This document shows positions 1 through 12,309 of a stretch of DNA of 64,000 nucleotides, piece by piece. The translations under genes were made by a program, and so were the position numbers. The DNA lies in assembly GCA_030248215.1 (NCBI GenBank), contig JASANG010003026.1, forward strand, positions 60,400 through 124,399. The letters run 5' to 3'. The stretch comes from Enoplolaimus lenunculus. Taxonomy: Eukaryota; Nematoda; Enoplea; Enoplida; Thoracostomopsidae. How positions within the stretch are numbered: position 1 is the first letter of the stretch; each line of letters begins with the position of its first letter. Under the pieces are notes generated by a model. It did not search any database and was not told where the DNA came from. It was given only the letters and a program-made list of their open reading frames with translations.

Positions 1-1455
1 TTTCGCAAGTATATATTTATTAGTCATTGCAGGGACCAAAAAACAACATGAAGATAAACAGTAAAACCCGCAATATATGAATCTGAGCGTTTAATGGCAG
101 TGGAGTAGCGAGGATTTCCTATCAGGAGGATAAATACCTTCTTTAAATAAACGTAACAGTTAATAATTAGAGTTCATCAGGATAGTCCAAATTCTGTTAA
201 AATGACTTTTTCAAGTTTCCACAAAGAAAAACTGCAGAGGAATATATCTCCCCTAGTGTCCTTTACATACATTTCACAGCATTCACAGTAGTGTGTGTAT
301 TCAAACTAACAATTTTTACTAGTCGTTTACTAGTTGAATAAAAAACAAATGAGGGGCGTAGCCAAAATTTGGATTTCAATGGAGAATCATCATCCTAATC
401 TCTTTTCCAAGCAAGAATAGCTAGTAAAAAATGTTATTCACATCAAGAACCTAACAGGTATTGTAAAAAGATGTCTTATTTATCGTTGCTTTACAGAAAT
501 TTCGGTAGGAATTTATCACAACTATTACCTTCTTTTATATGCTCGTGAGAGAGAAATTTCAAGTGAAAAGGTAGTGGTTTAGTGATCATACACGTTGGCG
601 TTGTATACGAATAAGACAAGTACTACAACTATTTTTTAGTTAAACGGCATATATAAGTACTGTTTGCTGTTTCGCACATTAATAATTTTAGTGACCAAGG
701 TCACATTAAAACTATCGTTCAGTTGTCTACAGTCTTTGCATTTTCACCCGCGTCATGGTGATGGTATAACCATTGGTATCCCCATCAAAAATTTTTTGGT
801 GAAAACTTGCTAACGTACCTAAGTACCTTACAATTTTTCAACAATGCAGAAGCGTAGCCATGATTTCATTTCGAATAAACTTCGCCGAAAATTTTTTTGT
901 TAGATGGCGTAGCGATCGAGAAGTTTTTTTCTTTTCTATTCCGGTTGTTGTACAGCCCTATAAAAGCTTGTAGTTTGGGTTTTGTCACAAACATCATGGT
1001 ACAATATCCACCTGTCCCTCTAATATGCATGCATCTCTGAAAGCAAACAATTCCGGAGCCAGTTAAAAAAATTGCAGCTTCGTAGCAATTCACGTTAATC
1101 ACCACGTGTTATGCCTATTTGACTTCTGCCTCTTCATGTTGTGGCTCAGATATACTGGAGCGGCACTTAACTGAAATACAACTATTTAAGCAAATGTTTT
1201 CTCTGTGGTGTGTGTGTGAACAACCTAAACTGTATAAAGTTTAAATGGGCAGGAATTTCGAAGCATTTTAATGGCTTGACTACTAGAGCTAGGTTATAAA
1301 TTCATTGGCAATGCATGAGTTTGGAATAGTTTCCAAGCGGCCTGTCATGTCGGCTGAATAGACAAGACCGTAATGTCATATGACATTAGCATATAAACCA
1401 CCTTTGTCAGATGTTCAATATCTGCAAGAGCCCGCATGTCACGTGATACGGCCAA
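1..1455. other. no gene recognised
   Basis: AT-rich sequence without a supported gene. The short open frames here have no recognisable domain and no flanking splice sites that build a gene. Around 845-880 a motif resembling the GCGTAGCC end sequence of other local repeats suggests degraded transposon DNA. Confidence 0.5.
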
Positions 1456-2005
1456 TGTTACTTTTAGGGGCGTCCCGTTTTTCCGCGGGACAGCAAGACA
1501 AGAGTGTAAAATCGTAGCAAATTCATACACTCCAGCCGGCAGCAGCCGCATATGAGAAAATGGGACAGCCTGGTTTCGGGCAAATGGGAAAACGGGACAG
1601 CTGCCATTTTTCGCTGGGAAAACAGGTCAGTGGGACAGATTTGTTTTTGTGAAATGGAAAACTGAACAGGTGCAAATTTTCGCTGGAACAGTGAGACAGG
1701 CCTGTTTTGGGGAAATGAAGACAGCTGCAATTTTTCGCTGAGAAAGGGGACAATGGGAAAGGCCTGTTTCGGAGAAATGGAAAAACGGGACCGCTGCAAT
1801 ATTTCGCGGGACAACTGCAAATTTTCGCTGGGAAAACGGGACAGGTTTGTTTCGAACAAATGGGAAAACGGGACAGCTTCAAATTTTCGCTGGAAAAACA
1901 GAACAGTGGGACAGCCCTTTTTCGAGCAAATCGGAAAACAGGAAGGGTGCAAATTTTCGCTGGAAAAACGGAAAACGGGACACACTGAAAAAGGGAAAAT
2001 AAGAC
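1450..2005. repeat. minisatellite, about 70-bp unit rich in GGGACAG and TTTTCGCTGG
   Basis: Roughly six to seven imperfect units alternate a block like AAAACGGGACAGCTGCAAAT, a TTTTCGCTGG block and a CCTGTTTCGGGCAAATGG block. The left edge (about 1,455-1,475) carries GTTACTTTTAGGGGCGT, which is also the end sequence of the TTAGGC-core element at 4,263-4,450, so the array may have grown inside such an element. A stray related unit occurs at 2,340-2,410. Overlapping Phe/Ser/Cys-rich open frames on both strands are by-products of the repeat. Confidence 0.75.
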
Positions 2006-2424
2006 ACAAACCAAATTCTTTTAGACTGTACAAAATTTGTTTGATAGGGGAGATGAACAAAGATTTTAGTAGTTGGGGTTACAGCATCTGTCTCTTCCCT
2101 CTGTTCCTACTTCCAGCCTTGGCAGCCACAGCCGACCTGCATATCACAGCATTTTAATACCTTCATAAAACTGTGCGAATTTTTTTTTCGTTCAAAGCTC
2201 AGGTAGAGTTGAAAATTTATGAAGGATGGGATGCTGAATGGATCGAAAAATCAATTATAATCAGAATCTCTGGCCCGAGTCTTTTTGGGAGTCGAGCACC
2301 AGCTATATTTCAGGGGAACACCCTCCGCCCCAAAAGCCCCCCGTGTGGTTGGGAAACGAGAAAACGGGTGAGCTTTATATTTTCGCAGGTAAACGGAAAA
2401 CGGGACGACAATTTTTGTTGAAAT

Positions 2425-4262
2425 AGATTTTATCACACTGGATGGCGCCCCCCTACACCCCCGCATTTGGAGAACCCTACCTCAGCAGAATGGGGGCTGC
2501 CGCCACTCGAAGCCCCCCGCACTAAGCGATCTTGCTAACCAAATTACAAACAACAACAATAACTAGCAAGTTCGTTTCTGACACAAAATACTCAAAAGTA
2601 CTGTCATAATAAAAAATTCAAATTTCAATTTCTATCATTAATGATATTTAAGCAGGATGAACATGGGAAGCATATCATATAATATTCGCAGACAATGTTT
2701 CGAATATCAGGCAGCTGCGAATTTTTAATATACTAGGTTTTATACGCAGACAAAATGTTTATGCAATGGTCTGATATGTACAAAACGTTTTCCAATCCGT
2801 CCGGTTATCACATGAACCACGCATGATAAAGCTGTAAATGGAATTTCTATTCCAGTAAGAATTTCGATTCAAACAAAAGTTTGTTCTGTCTGAGCATGGC
2901 TGTTGGTTAACGTTTTCAGAAATTGGAACGTAATGAATTATATAGATCAATTTTTTTATAATCGAAATGCCGTTAGCAGGGTAAGTTCCGTAATATACGT
3001 CTCCGTAATATACGTCTATTTCACCACTATAAAACACATCTGAAACAGAGTTTCGGTTTCGCTATTAATTCCGATTTAAACAGTTCCCGACTTTGTTTGA
3101 GCAGGACTACTGGTGAGGTTTGTGTTCAGCATGAGCGATGCAAGAGATTATCGATGGTTTATAGGCATAATAATATACTATCCCGGGGCTTACGGAACGA
3201 GAAGGACACCGAGGACATATCGACTTCAGAAACTACTGACGAAATGAGAAATGACACTTTTAACAACGGTTAATTTCTTGCTGTGTCCTAAACGTTTTGT
3301 TTCACGTCTGCTTTTATACCTTTTCGAAATAGAATCCTTGCTACGCCGCTGTTTATTGGCTACAAGTGTAAGAGTGAACGAAAACGAATTAGTAATTAGT
3401 TTATTTAGCAAAGCAATAATATTGAGAGCAAGGCAAGGGAACATACTGTGCACAAATCGCAACGATAAGCAGTTAATAAGCTAAACCAACGTAAAGAAAG
3501 TAAAGTGTATATATCGTTCGCTGCAAAAAAATATCCAAAAACACCACAATAAATGGTTTTGGCAGTTTTGAGATTTATAAACAAAACTAGCAACATTTTC
3601 CTAACATAGAACTGTTTTTGTTGTGTGGATAAATGGTTTGGCCCAGGTGCGGCGAAGTTGTCCGTAAGAGAATGGCCATATCTGTTATACGCAGCTGTAA
3701 ACTGCAAACTGAAAACGTGAACAAGATATCGATACTATACAGCCTTTTTACGGATAAACGGTTGATTTTAGATCTGATTATTAAAATTTATAAAATTATA
3801 TAATTAAAGTTGGAATTCCCCACATACGCATTTTTAGTAACTTTCCAGGATTACTTTGTTTACAGTATTTTCTTAGAACAGAAATGGAAAAGCTGTAAAG
3901 CGAAAGCAAATTTGAGTTTAATGCTTCTGGACAGAAATGCGAGAGCTTATAGTTGAATATTGAGATTCTGAACAGGTTTAAATACGATATAGAAATGCAG
4001 AAATTTCCGATTTCGAAGCTTCACATCCATCATTTATACAAATAACCATACTGTCACTCCGAAGTATAAACAACGTTCGCAAACAAAAGCATAATTTAAA
4101 TCATCAAAAACACCAAACGTGGATTCAGGTAGTCAGATGGCGTCCATCTAACCCCTTGCTATTAATAAACAATAAAATTTGTTATATAAACGAAACATAC
4201 TTCGAGTTAGACGGCATATGTGTTGCTACTTTCTATCGAGTTTTGTTTTCACTGCTCAATGG
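2425..4262. other. no gene recognised
   Basis: AT-rich intergenic or intronic DNA. Short open frames such as those around 2,759-3,707 show no domain and overlap on both strands, so none is called. Confidence 0.45.
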
Positions 4263-4450
4263 GCTCATTTTACTTTAAGGGGTGTCCACGTTTCTGGTGG
4301 GCCTATAAAAGAGTATGTTTAAATTCTAGATTACATTTTTTTGCTTAGGCTTAGGCTTAGGCTTAGGAACTCATTTTTGCAACGCTTAGGCTTAGCCTTA
4401 GGCTTAAGAATACGCTTAATCTACTGTTACGCCCCTTAAAGTAACATTGG
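4263..4450. mobile_element. short inverted-repeat element with TTAGGC core
   Basis: The left end contains TTTTACTTTAAGGGGTG and the right end CGCCCCTTAAAGTAACATTGG, which are imperfect reverse complements (about 20 bp). The interior holds runs of TTAGGC/CTTAGG hexamers and a GAATACGCTTAAT block. Related copies lie near 16,340, 27,835, 32,328 and 59,335. No coding capacity; a non-autonomous DNA element (MITE) is the natural reading. Superfamily not assigned. Confidence 0.65.
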
Positions 4451-5053
4451 CCGCTTAATGTGTTCTCACTAAATGAGGTGCGCAATAAGTTACAGAAATA
4501 TCGGTTTCAATATTGTGAACCGTTCTGTAGAAATAAGACAAATATTACCAGTTAGCAATTGGTGCAAGTCTTCGTTGCGAGAACTCACAGTTGAAGTTTG
4601 CAAATGGAAGTTTTGATCTAAAACTTGCAGCGGCCACTTTCAGCTTCGAGTTTTATTAATTAATGCTAGAACAAAACTAGCAGCTGCCGTCCTCGTTGCA
4701 AAAACGTGAACGTGCAATTTCCAGCGGCAAATTCCTTCTGTTAAAAATTTGTAATTACAAATTGCAGTTTGAGTCAGTGCCTATAAAGAGTTATTCCTGT
4801 TGCCAACTGGCGATTAGTATTATACTCATGTTGAGGATACCGATCAAGAATAGCAAAAATCATACTTAATACTGGTGGATTCAAGGGAAGCCAACCACCC
4901 AATGCACCCTAACGGTAATCAATCTAAAATATTTAGCACAAGGTTTGCTTGTAACTTCTAGCTTGTTTCGCTGTAGAGTTTTCTCACTATTACGTATCGC
5001 GTACGCAAAGTTAACAAATTTTATCATCCGTCAAACGTTACGGACATCACTAT

Positions 5054-5612
5054 TTAAGATTTCATTTCAGTCATTGTTTGCATCGATTGTCGTTTCGACT
5101 TCAAGTAATCGTAGCATTTTTTGAACAAATATATAAAGTACACAGTGAACGCGAGACAAATTAAAACGAAAACAATAACAGCCACAAAAACTCCAATTAC
5201 AACTCCTTTGGCGATGTCGTCGTAGTTTTTCAAATTTGGATCATTCGATTTTGTTCCGAAAATATTCATATTGACAACACCAGCAACAACAAACGCCATA
5301 ATAATTACGCCAATAATGCTCAGAACAATGCCCAATGACATAGCAAGAATGTGCGGTAAAATAAGCTTAGGCTCTATTTTAAAAATTGCAAAAATGACCA
5401 GCAATGCAGTAAGTATAAGCAGCGCAGGATATATTAACTGCATAACTGCAGTGTATGCAATTGCACCTGCTTGTGAATTGTGCGCTGTAGATAAAACGCC
5501 AATTTGAACACATCCGCGAATAAACGAGATCGAACAGCCAACAATTTGTATAATCGCAATGACTGTGCATGCAATTTTAATGTGACAGCAACGAAAGCAA
5601 CAGAACACACAT
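5054..5612 (-). CDS. four-pass membrane protein, exon 2 (LAPTM-like?)
   Basis: Second and last coding exon of a two-exon gene. It follows the acceptor ATATTTTTAG and opens by completing a Lys codon split across the intron. It encodes about 185 residues with a Cys-rich start (CVFCCFRCCHIK) and four strongly hydrophobic segments, at roughly residues 43-63, 80-107, 113-141 and 165-193 of the full protein. A polar loop (GTKSNDPNLKNYDD) lies between segments 3 and 4, and the tail is basic (KKCYDYLKSKR). The Cys-rich juxtamembrane start and four-pass layout resemble LAPTM-type endolysosomal proteins, but no diagnostic motif was confirmed, so the family is an inference. The reading frame is intact. 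A candidate AATAAA on the minus strand lies about 400 bp past the stop (4,652-4,657). Confidence 0.85.
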
Positions 5613-5938
5613 CTAAAAATATTTCACGGTGATATTCATCAAAATGCTGGCTTAAAAAGCACTGGTGGCCCTGAAACGCAAACTTCGACAGTTATTAATT
5701 ACTGCAAAACGTTTCAACACAGGCAAGAAAACAGTAATGGTGACAATTCTCTATTTACCAAATCCTATTTTTTTCATGTTTCTGTCATGTTGAGTTGGAG
5801 CAAAATAGTATGACGTTAAATTTGCTAATTTTTACAAAAATGTTCAGAAAAATTCGTAATTAATCTTTTGTTTTTGAGAATACTCGACAAATTACCGCGG
5901 TCTACAAGATTTCTAGTATACTAATCCAAAATACTTAC
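5613..5938 (-). other. intron of the four-pass protein gene
   Basis: 326-bp intron with GTAAGT donor and TTTTTAG acceptor, phase 2. No other feature seen inside. Confidence 0.8.
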
Positions 5939-6027
5939 TTATGCTCTAGTGCGTTATCATCAAACGCAACGTAATGAAGTACAGCAGGCGGTGGTTGCTG
6001 CTCAGGTGCCATTTTTTCGTGCTCCAT
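5939..6027 (-). CDS. four-pass membrane protein, exon 1
   Basis: First coding exon, 29 codons plus two bases. It begins at ATG (6,027-6,025), a second in-frame Met is at residue 6, and it ends at a consensus donor (AA|GTAAGT). It encodes a short hydrophilic, Pro-rich cytosolic N-terminus (QQPPPAVLHY) followed by an acidic stretch (VAFDDNALEH). Joining to the exon at 5,612 across a 326-bp GT-AG intron keeps the frame and rebuilds a Lys codon, giving 215 residues in total. The short intron, strong sites and phase match make the gene model solid even though the family is uncertain. Confidence 0.8.
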
Positions 6028-6639
6028 TGTAACTGATTTACAGAGTCTATTAATTAATTAATTTAAATTGATAAGCTACAAGTTTATTAATTGATATAGT
6101 ATTTCAATTGTGAGACAGATCGTTAACCTCATTGGCGAACCATAATGGAGAGAGGTCAGTGAAACTGTGGCATAAGGGCCTGCGTCATCAAGGTTTTTTG
6201 ATGAACGAAGATATTTTTGTGTTCCGAAATTTTACGAGCGCTTTTTTCCAATTTTATGATATTTTACGGTTTGATTGAGCTGAAGGCATGAAAATTTTTA
6301 ATTTGTGATGGAATCTCGATATATGTTTTTCTTCTGCTTGGCTAGAAAACCCATTGTGAGCTTTAAAAATGAACCCTTTGCAACGTAAAATTTTCAGCAC
6401 AGCAGAGCCGGTCATAGGATGCGAACCGCCATGTTTTTGGATCCGCCACTAGTGGCGAATTTTATAAATCAATTTTCACATGAGAAAATATCCACAAGCT
6501 GCAATTGATTAATCCATAGAATTTGAGCTAATACATTTAATTAATAATGTGCCAGAGATGTACCCACCTCATTCTGCCTGGGGAGACGAAACAAATTTAG
6601 GGAGGACATTTATAGGATAAAATATTTACGGCATCGTTT

Positions 6640-6915
6640 TGCCAATTACCCCAATTGGCGTAGGCCAGTCTGCTATTCGAAGCAAATGGCAGTTTGGCCT
6701 ACAATTCAATTTGCGATTGTGAGATTTTGCAAAACAACAGTGATGTAATACCAGCGTGATTGGCTAAAGGTGTTGCGTCTGCCCCAATAATCAAATCTGA
6801 TTGGCCCATAAGTTCAATAGCAGTTTAGCCCAGGCCACACTGCTATCACATAAAATAGCAGGTTGGCCTAGGCCAATTAGTAATTGGCCTGAATACCAGA
6901 TTGGCCTTCGACATG
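6640..6915. repeat. interspersed repeat, GGCCAATTAGTAATTGGCC type
   Basis: This stretch aligns along most of its length with 57,030-57,305 in the same orientation, sharing blocks such as AATAATCAAATCTGATTGGC and AGTAATTGGCCTGAA. Both edges contain complementary GGCCAAT/ATTGGCC motifs, suggesting a small inverted-repeat element. No open frame. Confidence 0.7.
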
Positions 6916-8815
6916 AACATTAAAATGTTTGTTCAAAAGGCAACACGCAATGCAGCGTTATCATAGCAGAATAGCAACCAGCAAATGTATCCCAAATTTA
7001 GACTCAAATAAATCAATAATAATGTATCTAGAACAATAACCAGCTTAACTTTTCCCTAAGTGGGCTAAACATGCAGAGCGAACCAGCGAACCCATCAAAA
7101 CGTTCAAAATCGGACCATTTTTAGGCAAACGACGTTTGGCTGGCGGCTAATCCAGGATACCTATTTTTCATATCATCATGTTTTGTTCGAAATGATTCTG
7201 AATATAGAAAGTTTCATCTCATTGTATTCATTATTTTTGACTCCGCTATTTTATTGCTGCAACAATAAGCTACATTTACTGTATAACAGATTTCATATAT
7301 TAAATCAAAACTATTTCCTACCCCAAGTTGTACTATGTTGCAAAAACCGCTGGTAAACCGATCAGTAGCGTATGCCAAGAGCGTAGCAATGTTTTCATCT
7401 CAGGGGTGTATAATCTAATTTGAATTTTTTTATGAGCGAGCGCAAAATTTGTTAACGTTTAAGGCTGCAGCTGGTAACATTCCAGAACGTTAAACAGTAG
7501 CATCTTCTTGACTTCCCAGAAATTTCTGGACGGAGTACCTACTTCCCTATGTCTCTGCGTACGCTCCTAGGCCTGGAGTATGCTTAAAATGCAACCTATT
7601 TGAACCAGAACCAACACAAAAGCTACGGTCGTTAGACGCAAGGGAAGTCAGTTTGATATTCCTTCGCTAGTACACGCGATTTTATGATATGTTTGTGTAC
7701 CCTTAGTGTATAGTTAGTCAGTCAAACACATCAAGAACTGACATCTGTCTAACGTGGCGGCCCCAACGGTGCTGGTACGCAGTAGTACTAATAAACATAA
7801 AAAGGTATTGGAAACATTAATAACAATACGAAGAGCTCAAAATAAAAGCCAAACGACCGACAATACACGGGCGTAGTCAGTATTTGGGGTTTTTCTGTTA
7901 TCTCTACACAGCAGATGTTTGCTCAAATATGGTCGCATTTCAAAAAATCTTTTCACATTTGAGCTTTTCATGACCTCCCCTGTGTTGTTTAACACCCAAA
8001 TTTGTATTTTTGAAAAATTCGATTTTTTATGTATGTAGGTGTGAAATGATCAGGCTATGTCATGAGCTCAAATATGCAAAATTTTCAAAATGAAACCGTT
8101 TTTAGCAAGCGCTTTTTTGGGTGGGTGGATAACGGAAAATACCCCAGGATTTGAAGTTTCATTGAAGAATATAATCGATAAAATATTCCGAACCTCAGGA
8201 GATAGTGTCTATAACACTCAGTCTATCATAAAAATGCATTTTTCTCGTCAATTCATCGAAAAGTTCTGGACTATAAATGCTCTGCTATTCAGTTTTTGTA
8301 CACGCCACTGCGCTGACTAACGACAAAACTAAATCAGTATTATACACCCAGATCACGTTAAACCAGGGGTAATTACCCATACCATTACTACTACAGATAA
8401 ACTGTGAAGGTATGCGACAGTGGTGTAGCCCTGATTTCGTTTCGGAAGAGGAAACCACTTCTAAAAAATTTGTTGCGAGGAAACACACCGATCGGGAGGT
8501 ATTTTACCTCTGCAGGTGATTATATGGAAGGTAAAAACATTTTTTGAACCGTTCCAGAAATTTCGGGAACAAATATTCGTCTCTATCGCTTCGTTGTATA
8601 TGACCCTGGTATACGACTAAAATAAGCTACTAATACAGTGACATATGCGATATAGCAGGCTATGTAGCGGTTATAAAAATGAACTATGTTGCTATATACA
8701 GAATGACACAATAGCGAAGTGGTGAGTAAAGGAAAACCACCTGGTGATGGTGGACGTAAGCAATCGTCATATGAAATGTTTACAGGTTTCTTTATAGGGC
8801 CGGATTAGGCTGGTG
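6916..8815. other. no gene recognised; transposon debris
   Basis: No supported gene. Fragments carry GGCGTAG or GGTGTAGCC motifs like repeat ends (about 7,866 and 8,415), and 8,300-8,315 has ACGCCACTG in the opposite sense. A possible element 7,866-8,315 could not be confirmed by a clean target duplication. Confidence 0.4.
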
Positions 8816-9483
8816 CAGTGGCGGATCCAGAAATTTCTGGCGAGGGGATGCACAAGTGGAAAATGTTAAATTTTGACACATGTTCATATATATTTTTATG
8901 CATATGAAAACAGCCATAAGGCACATACACACACTGGTCCATGTATAGAACAGGTCCCTCCAAATTTCCTGAGTAATATCCCAATTTTCCAAAATCTTCA
9001 TTACCCGAGTAATATCCCTATTTATTCCCAAATGTTTAGGCTATTCAGAACTTTAGGTTTAGGCTCAGGTTTAGGCTTAAGCTGGAGCCTACGCTTTAGG
9101 CTAAAGTTTAGGTAAAGGTTTTGGTTTGCGTATAGGCTAGATAGTCCATAGGCAGACGGATGCAGGGGTGCAGCCCCTTTGTAGCCAAATCGGCACTTTT
9201 TATCACCCAACACCTGAGAAACTCGCTCGCAGTGCCGGGGCCGGCTGGGGTAGGGGCTTTTCTAAATTCCAGGGCGGGGGGCCCTATCTCGAGAGCGAAG
9301 AGAACGAGAAACCAGAGACATTTTAAAACTTGTCAAAGCACATAAAAAAATTGGCTGTGCTGAGTTTCGAGGCGTAGCCCTTAACAAAAATTTGCATTGT
9401 AAGTTTGATTTTAATCCTGAAAAAATTTACACTCAACCGCCGGCGACGGAATGCATCCCCCATCACCCCTGGATCCGCCCTTG
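8816..9483. mobile_element. hAT-like non-autonomous element, 668 bp
   Basis: The left end CAGTGGCGGATCCAGAAAT and the right end CCCCTGGATCCGCCCTTG are inverted repeats, extended inside by GGGGATGCA / TGCATCCCC. The flanks carry an 8-bp near-identical target duplication (GGCTGGTG at 8,808-8,815 and AGCTGGTG at 9,484-9,491), as expected for the hAT superfamily. The interior has TTTAGG-rich sequence (9,050-9,120) and the widespread GAGAGCGAAGAGAACGAGAA block (9,288-9,310). No transposase frame. It shares end sequences with the larger element at 22,719-24,219. Confidence 0.8.
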
Positions 9484-9491
9484 AGCTGGTG

Positions 9492-10861
9492 GAAGGCACC
9501 GAGCCCAGATCACAAGCATGTTCTTTTTTCAACCATGTGATTCTGTATATACAAGTGTACAAAATGATTCATTTTATTCTGCGGCGCCGAAAACAAATTA
9601 ATATTGGGTGCACAATGGTATGTAAAAGGGTCGAATGCTAAAAGGGTTTATTTTGCCAAAACCACCTTGTTTTGTGAAAAAATGTGACAGACAAGATACT
9701 CCAACAAAATAAAGTATAATGTACTTTGACTCTACAGTAACGTGAAAGCTTTTTTGCTTTCATCAGCCAGTACCGCATCAGACTGGGGTAGGGAGCCTAA
9801 ACTTCAGGGTGGGCCCAAACTGTAGTGGTGGATGGATACAAAAATTCTCGGTGTTAGGTCTGACATTGTCGTTGGTCAAGCTTGCGTTTGATAGCTGTGA
9901 CGACAACCTTCCAAAAACACTTGCACACAAAAGTTGCAATATGATGGATCTAGAAAGTTACGCTGTGTTCAAAATGAATCAAACTCCGCGCGCAGCGCAG
10001 ATTTTTTTGGTCATTTTCTTTTAAATTAGCTGAGCCGCTCATTTTTTGAGGGTAAAAATTGTATTTTTTTACAAAGAAATCTTCTGAGGGGTAAAATTGC
10101 AAGGTAATACCCCTGGAAAATGACATTTCGGCAGGACTTTTAAAATGTTCGACTTAAAAGGTAAACCCCGCTTTAAAATTCACTACACTGCGTGTGCCGG
10201 GCTGAACTGTTTCAATATTCAGTGGGTAACTTTTGAAAAATTGCTATATAATAGAACCATTGGCCTGAACGCGTTCTGTTGGCATCCCTGTATCGCCGCG
10301 CTTGAATTAAGGGGGTGTAGACAGAATGTTTATTTCGAGAAAGTATACCCTCAAGCAATATATACTGTATGCCAGAAAGCAACTGAACGCGCTGAACTTG
10401 TGATATTTAGCAGCCATGGGGTTATACTAAAACCTGTGAAACATCTTGAAGTCATTAGCTTTTTTACATTACTTCAACGCATTTTAGTTTTTATAGAATG
10501 TTCTTTTGAGCGAATAGATTTTAAAATAGTTCGTGTAGCAAACCAAGCGTCACAAGCAGTGTTGTTCTTTTCCGAAAAAAATTATGATAGAAAAAATTGA
10601 ATTTTTTCCATTTGCCGGCAAAAATAGGAAAATTCTTCTTTGTCTCAGGTGATTTTTTCGGACGTAAAACACGTCTAGTTTCAATTTCCTTGTGACATCA
10701 AACATCTCAAATGTTGAAATATTGCAAGCGAAGCGAGCTTTAAGCCAGATGTATTTTTGTGTTAAATCATGCCGTAAAGGCAAACGTTTGGTTTTGGGAT
10801 CCTAAGTTTGGCCACGCCGGTCGACAAAATTTGGTGGCCGAAGCGAACGAGATGCTACACG
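9492..10861. other. no gene recognised; one unassigned 151-codon open frame
   Basis: A 151-residue open frame on the plus strand (10,145-10,600) has no recognisable domain, no strong flanking splice sites and sits in repeat-like surroundings, so it is not called as a gene. The sequence GGCCACGCC near 10,812 resembles a transposon end. Otherwise AT-rich. Confidence 0.4.
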
Positions 10862-11103
10862 TACATTTAATGACATGGCAAATAACGAGAACAGACAACG
10901 GATATTGAAGTATATAAGTTTAAAAGATGTTTTATTTTTCTGCCAACACAATTTGACAATTGAGGCATGCAAATTGTCACCAGACTTTCTTTACAAGCAA
11001 TTTCGAGCATGAAATAACGAAACTTTCGATATTTTTACATTCTACAATGGAAACGGAAACGAACATCAATCGTTACCGACAACGATTATTCGATTACACC
11101 CTG
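10862..11103. mobile_element. hAT-like element remnant (CAGGGTGTAA family)
   Basis: The right end GATTACACCCTG matches the family ends at 20,178, 36,161 and 56,430, and the interior shares ACAACGGATATTGAAGTAT and TGTTTTATTTTTCTGCCAAC with those copies. The left end is too diverged to place exactly. No coding content. Confidence 0.55.
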
Positions 11104-11810
11104 GTTGAATTTTAACTAATTGTTGCATGTTAATTAAATAACATTTAAAGCACGTTTAATTATTTATATTTTTTTCATTTTTGCCACTTCTCTTGGACAA
11201 AAACGAAGAAATGGAAAAAACACATTTTTCCGGTATGTTTTAGCCAATAATACTGGTCACAATAGAAACACAATAGTTAAAGAGGCAATTTTAGCATTAA
11301 ATCTCAATAACTAATTTTTAAATGTTCAAAGCTTATAAAACGCGAACGGATAGTTTAACCCATTTATTTCCAATTAAACCAATTTGCAAATAAGCTATTA
11401 GCTAACTATACAATTTATTATTAGTTTTGGAGGTTTATAAACAACTTATTCAAATTGCTCGCGCACGGAATCCTTTCGGTAACCCAGATCAGTGACATAA
11501 TTTAAAAAGTAATAATTTAGGCTCATCAATTCAGCTAATATACAAATTAATTACTAGATCACTGTTCAATAATCGGTTTTAGAGGTCAGATCTCTCGCAC
11601 CCAAAAACCGTTTAGTGCTGAAATGAGATTGCTTGTAACCTTAATAATTTTTGAAAAAATCTAAAAAGTCCTAATTTAGGCTTAACCAATTATGTAAATA
11701 GCCTGTAGCTAATAAACGGCTTAAAATTTAAAAACGGCAATATGAGGTTAACGCTAGGATAATTTTGGCTTTCAATCAAAAAAGCTTATTACAAAGTACG
11801 CTAAACGACA
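11104..11810. other. no gene recognised
   Basis: Very AT-rich sequence with no open frame of note and no repeat structure that I could define. Confidence 0.5.
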
Positions 11811-11964
11811 CGTACTTCTGCTAACAGTTTAAAAATTCGGCACGACCCATAAAAATCTGAGCACCACACGCGTTCTGTATCAGTTTTCGTACTTCTGCTA
11901 ACAGTTTAAAAATTCGGCACGACCCATAAAAATCTGAGCACCACACGCGTTCTGTATCAGTTTT
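11811..11964. repeat. tandem duplication, 2 x 77 bp
   Basis: Two adjacent copies of a 77-bp unit beginning CGTACTTCTGCTAACAG appear identical across their length. Such identity means a very recent local duplication or an assembly duplication. The unit shows no function. Confidence 0.9.
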
Positions 11965-12309
11965 CAAACAAACAAATTCCAAACCGGGCGCTTTTTTGTT
12001 TTTCAAGCAAAAATGTCACTTTGTCGATTCGCAGGTGGTGAAAGGTCCATTTTGGTGGAAATCCGTGGTCTGGGTGGCCTGCCCCCTCTCCTTTTAATCC
12101 GGTGCTGTTCTTTCATATCAGTTTTGAGATATTCGGCCATCACAGCCTGATTTTGGCCGCAACTGATATGGTTCTGAAAACCACGCCCGTAAATTATACC
12201 GGAGAACACATTTGAATGAACGAATTTTTCAAAAATTCATATTTCTATGCCAATAAATGTAAGCAAAGGCGTTTTTTGAGACCGAAGAGATTATGCGACA
12301 AATATACCA

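Noticed and set aside
1464-2060. 198- and 163-codon minus-strand open frames rich in Phe, Ser, Cys and Pro
   Set aside because: They are generated by the 70-bp minisatellite, overlap each other in different frames, and have no gene-like composition or splice context.
4330-4420. TTAGGC runs as an interstitial telomere remnant
   Set aside because: The hexamers sit inside a short element with inverted ends and recur in the same context elsewhere; no long perfect telomere array is present.
7866-8320. A bounded hAT-like element with GGCGTAG ends
   Set aside because: The best flanking 8-bp match (CGACAATA/CGACAAAA) lies outside the expected right end, so boundaries are not consistent.
10145-10600. 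151-codon plus-strand open frame
   Set aside because: No recognised domain, no supporting splice sites, repeat-like neighbourhood; not enough to call a gene.
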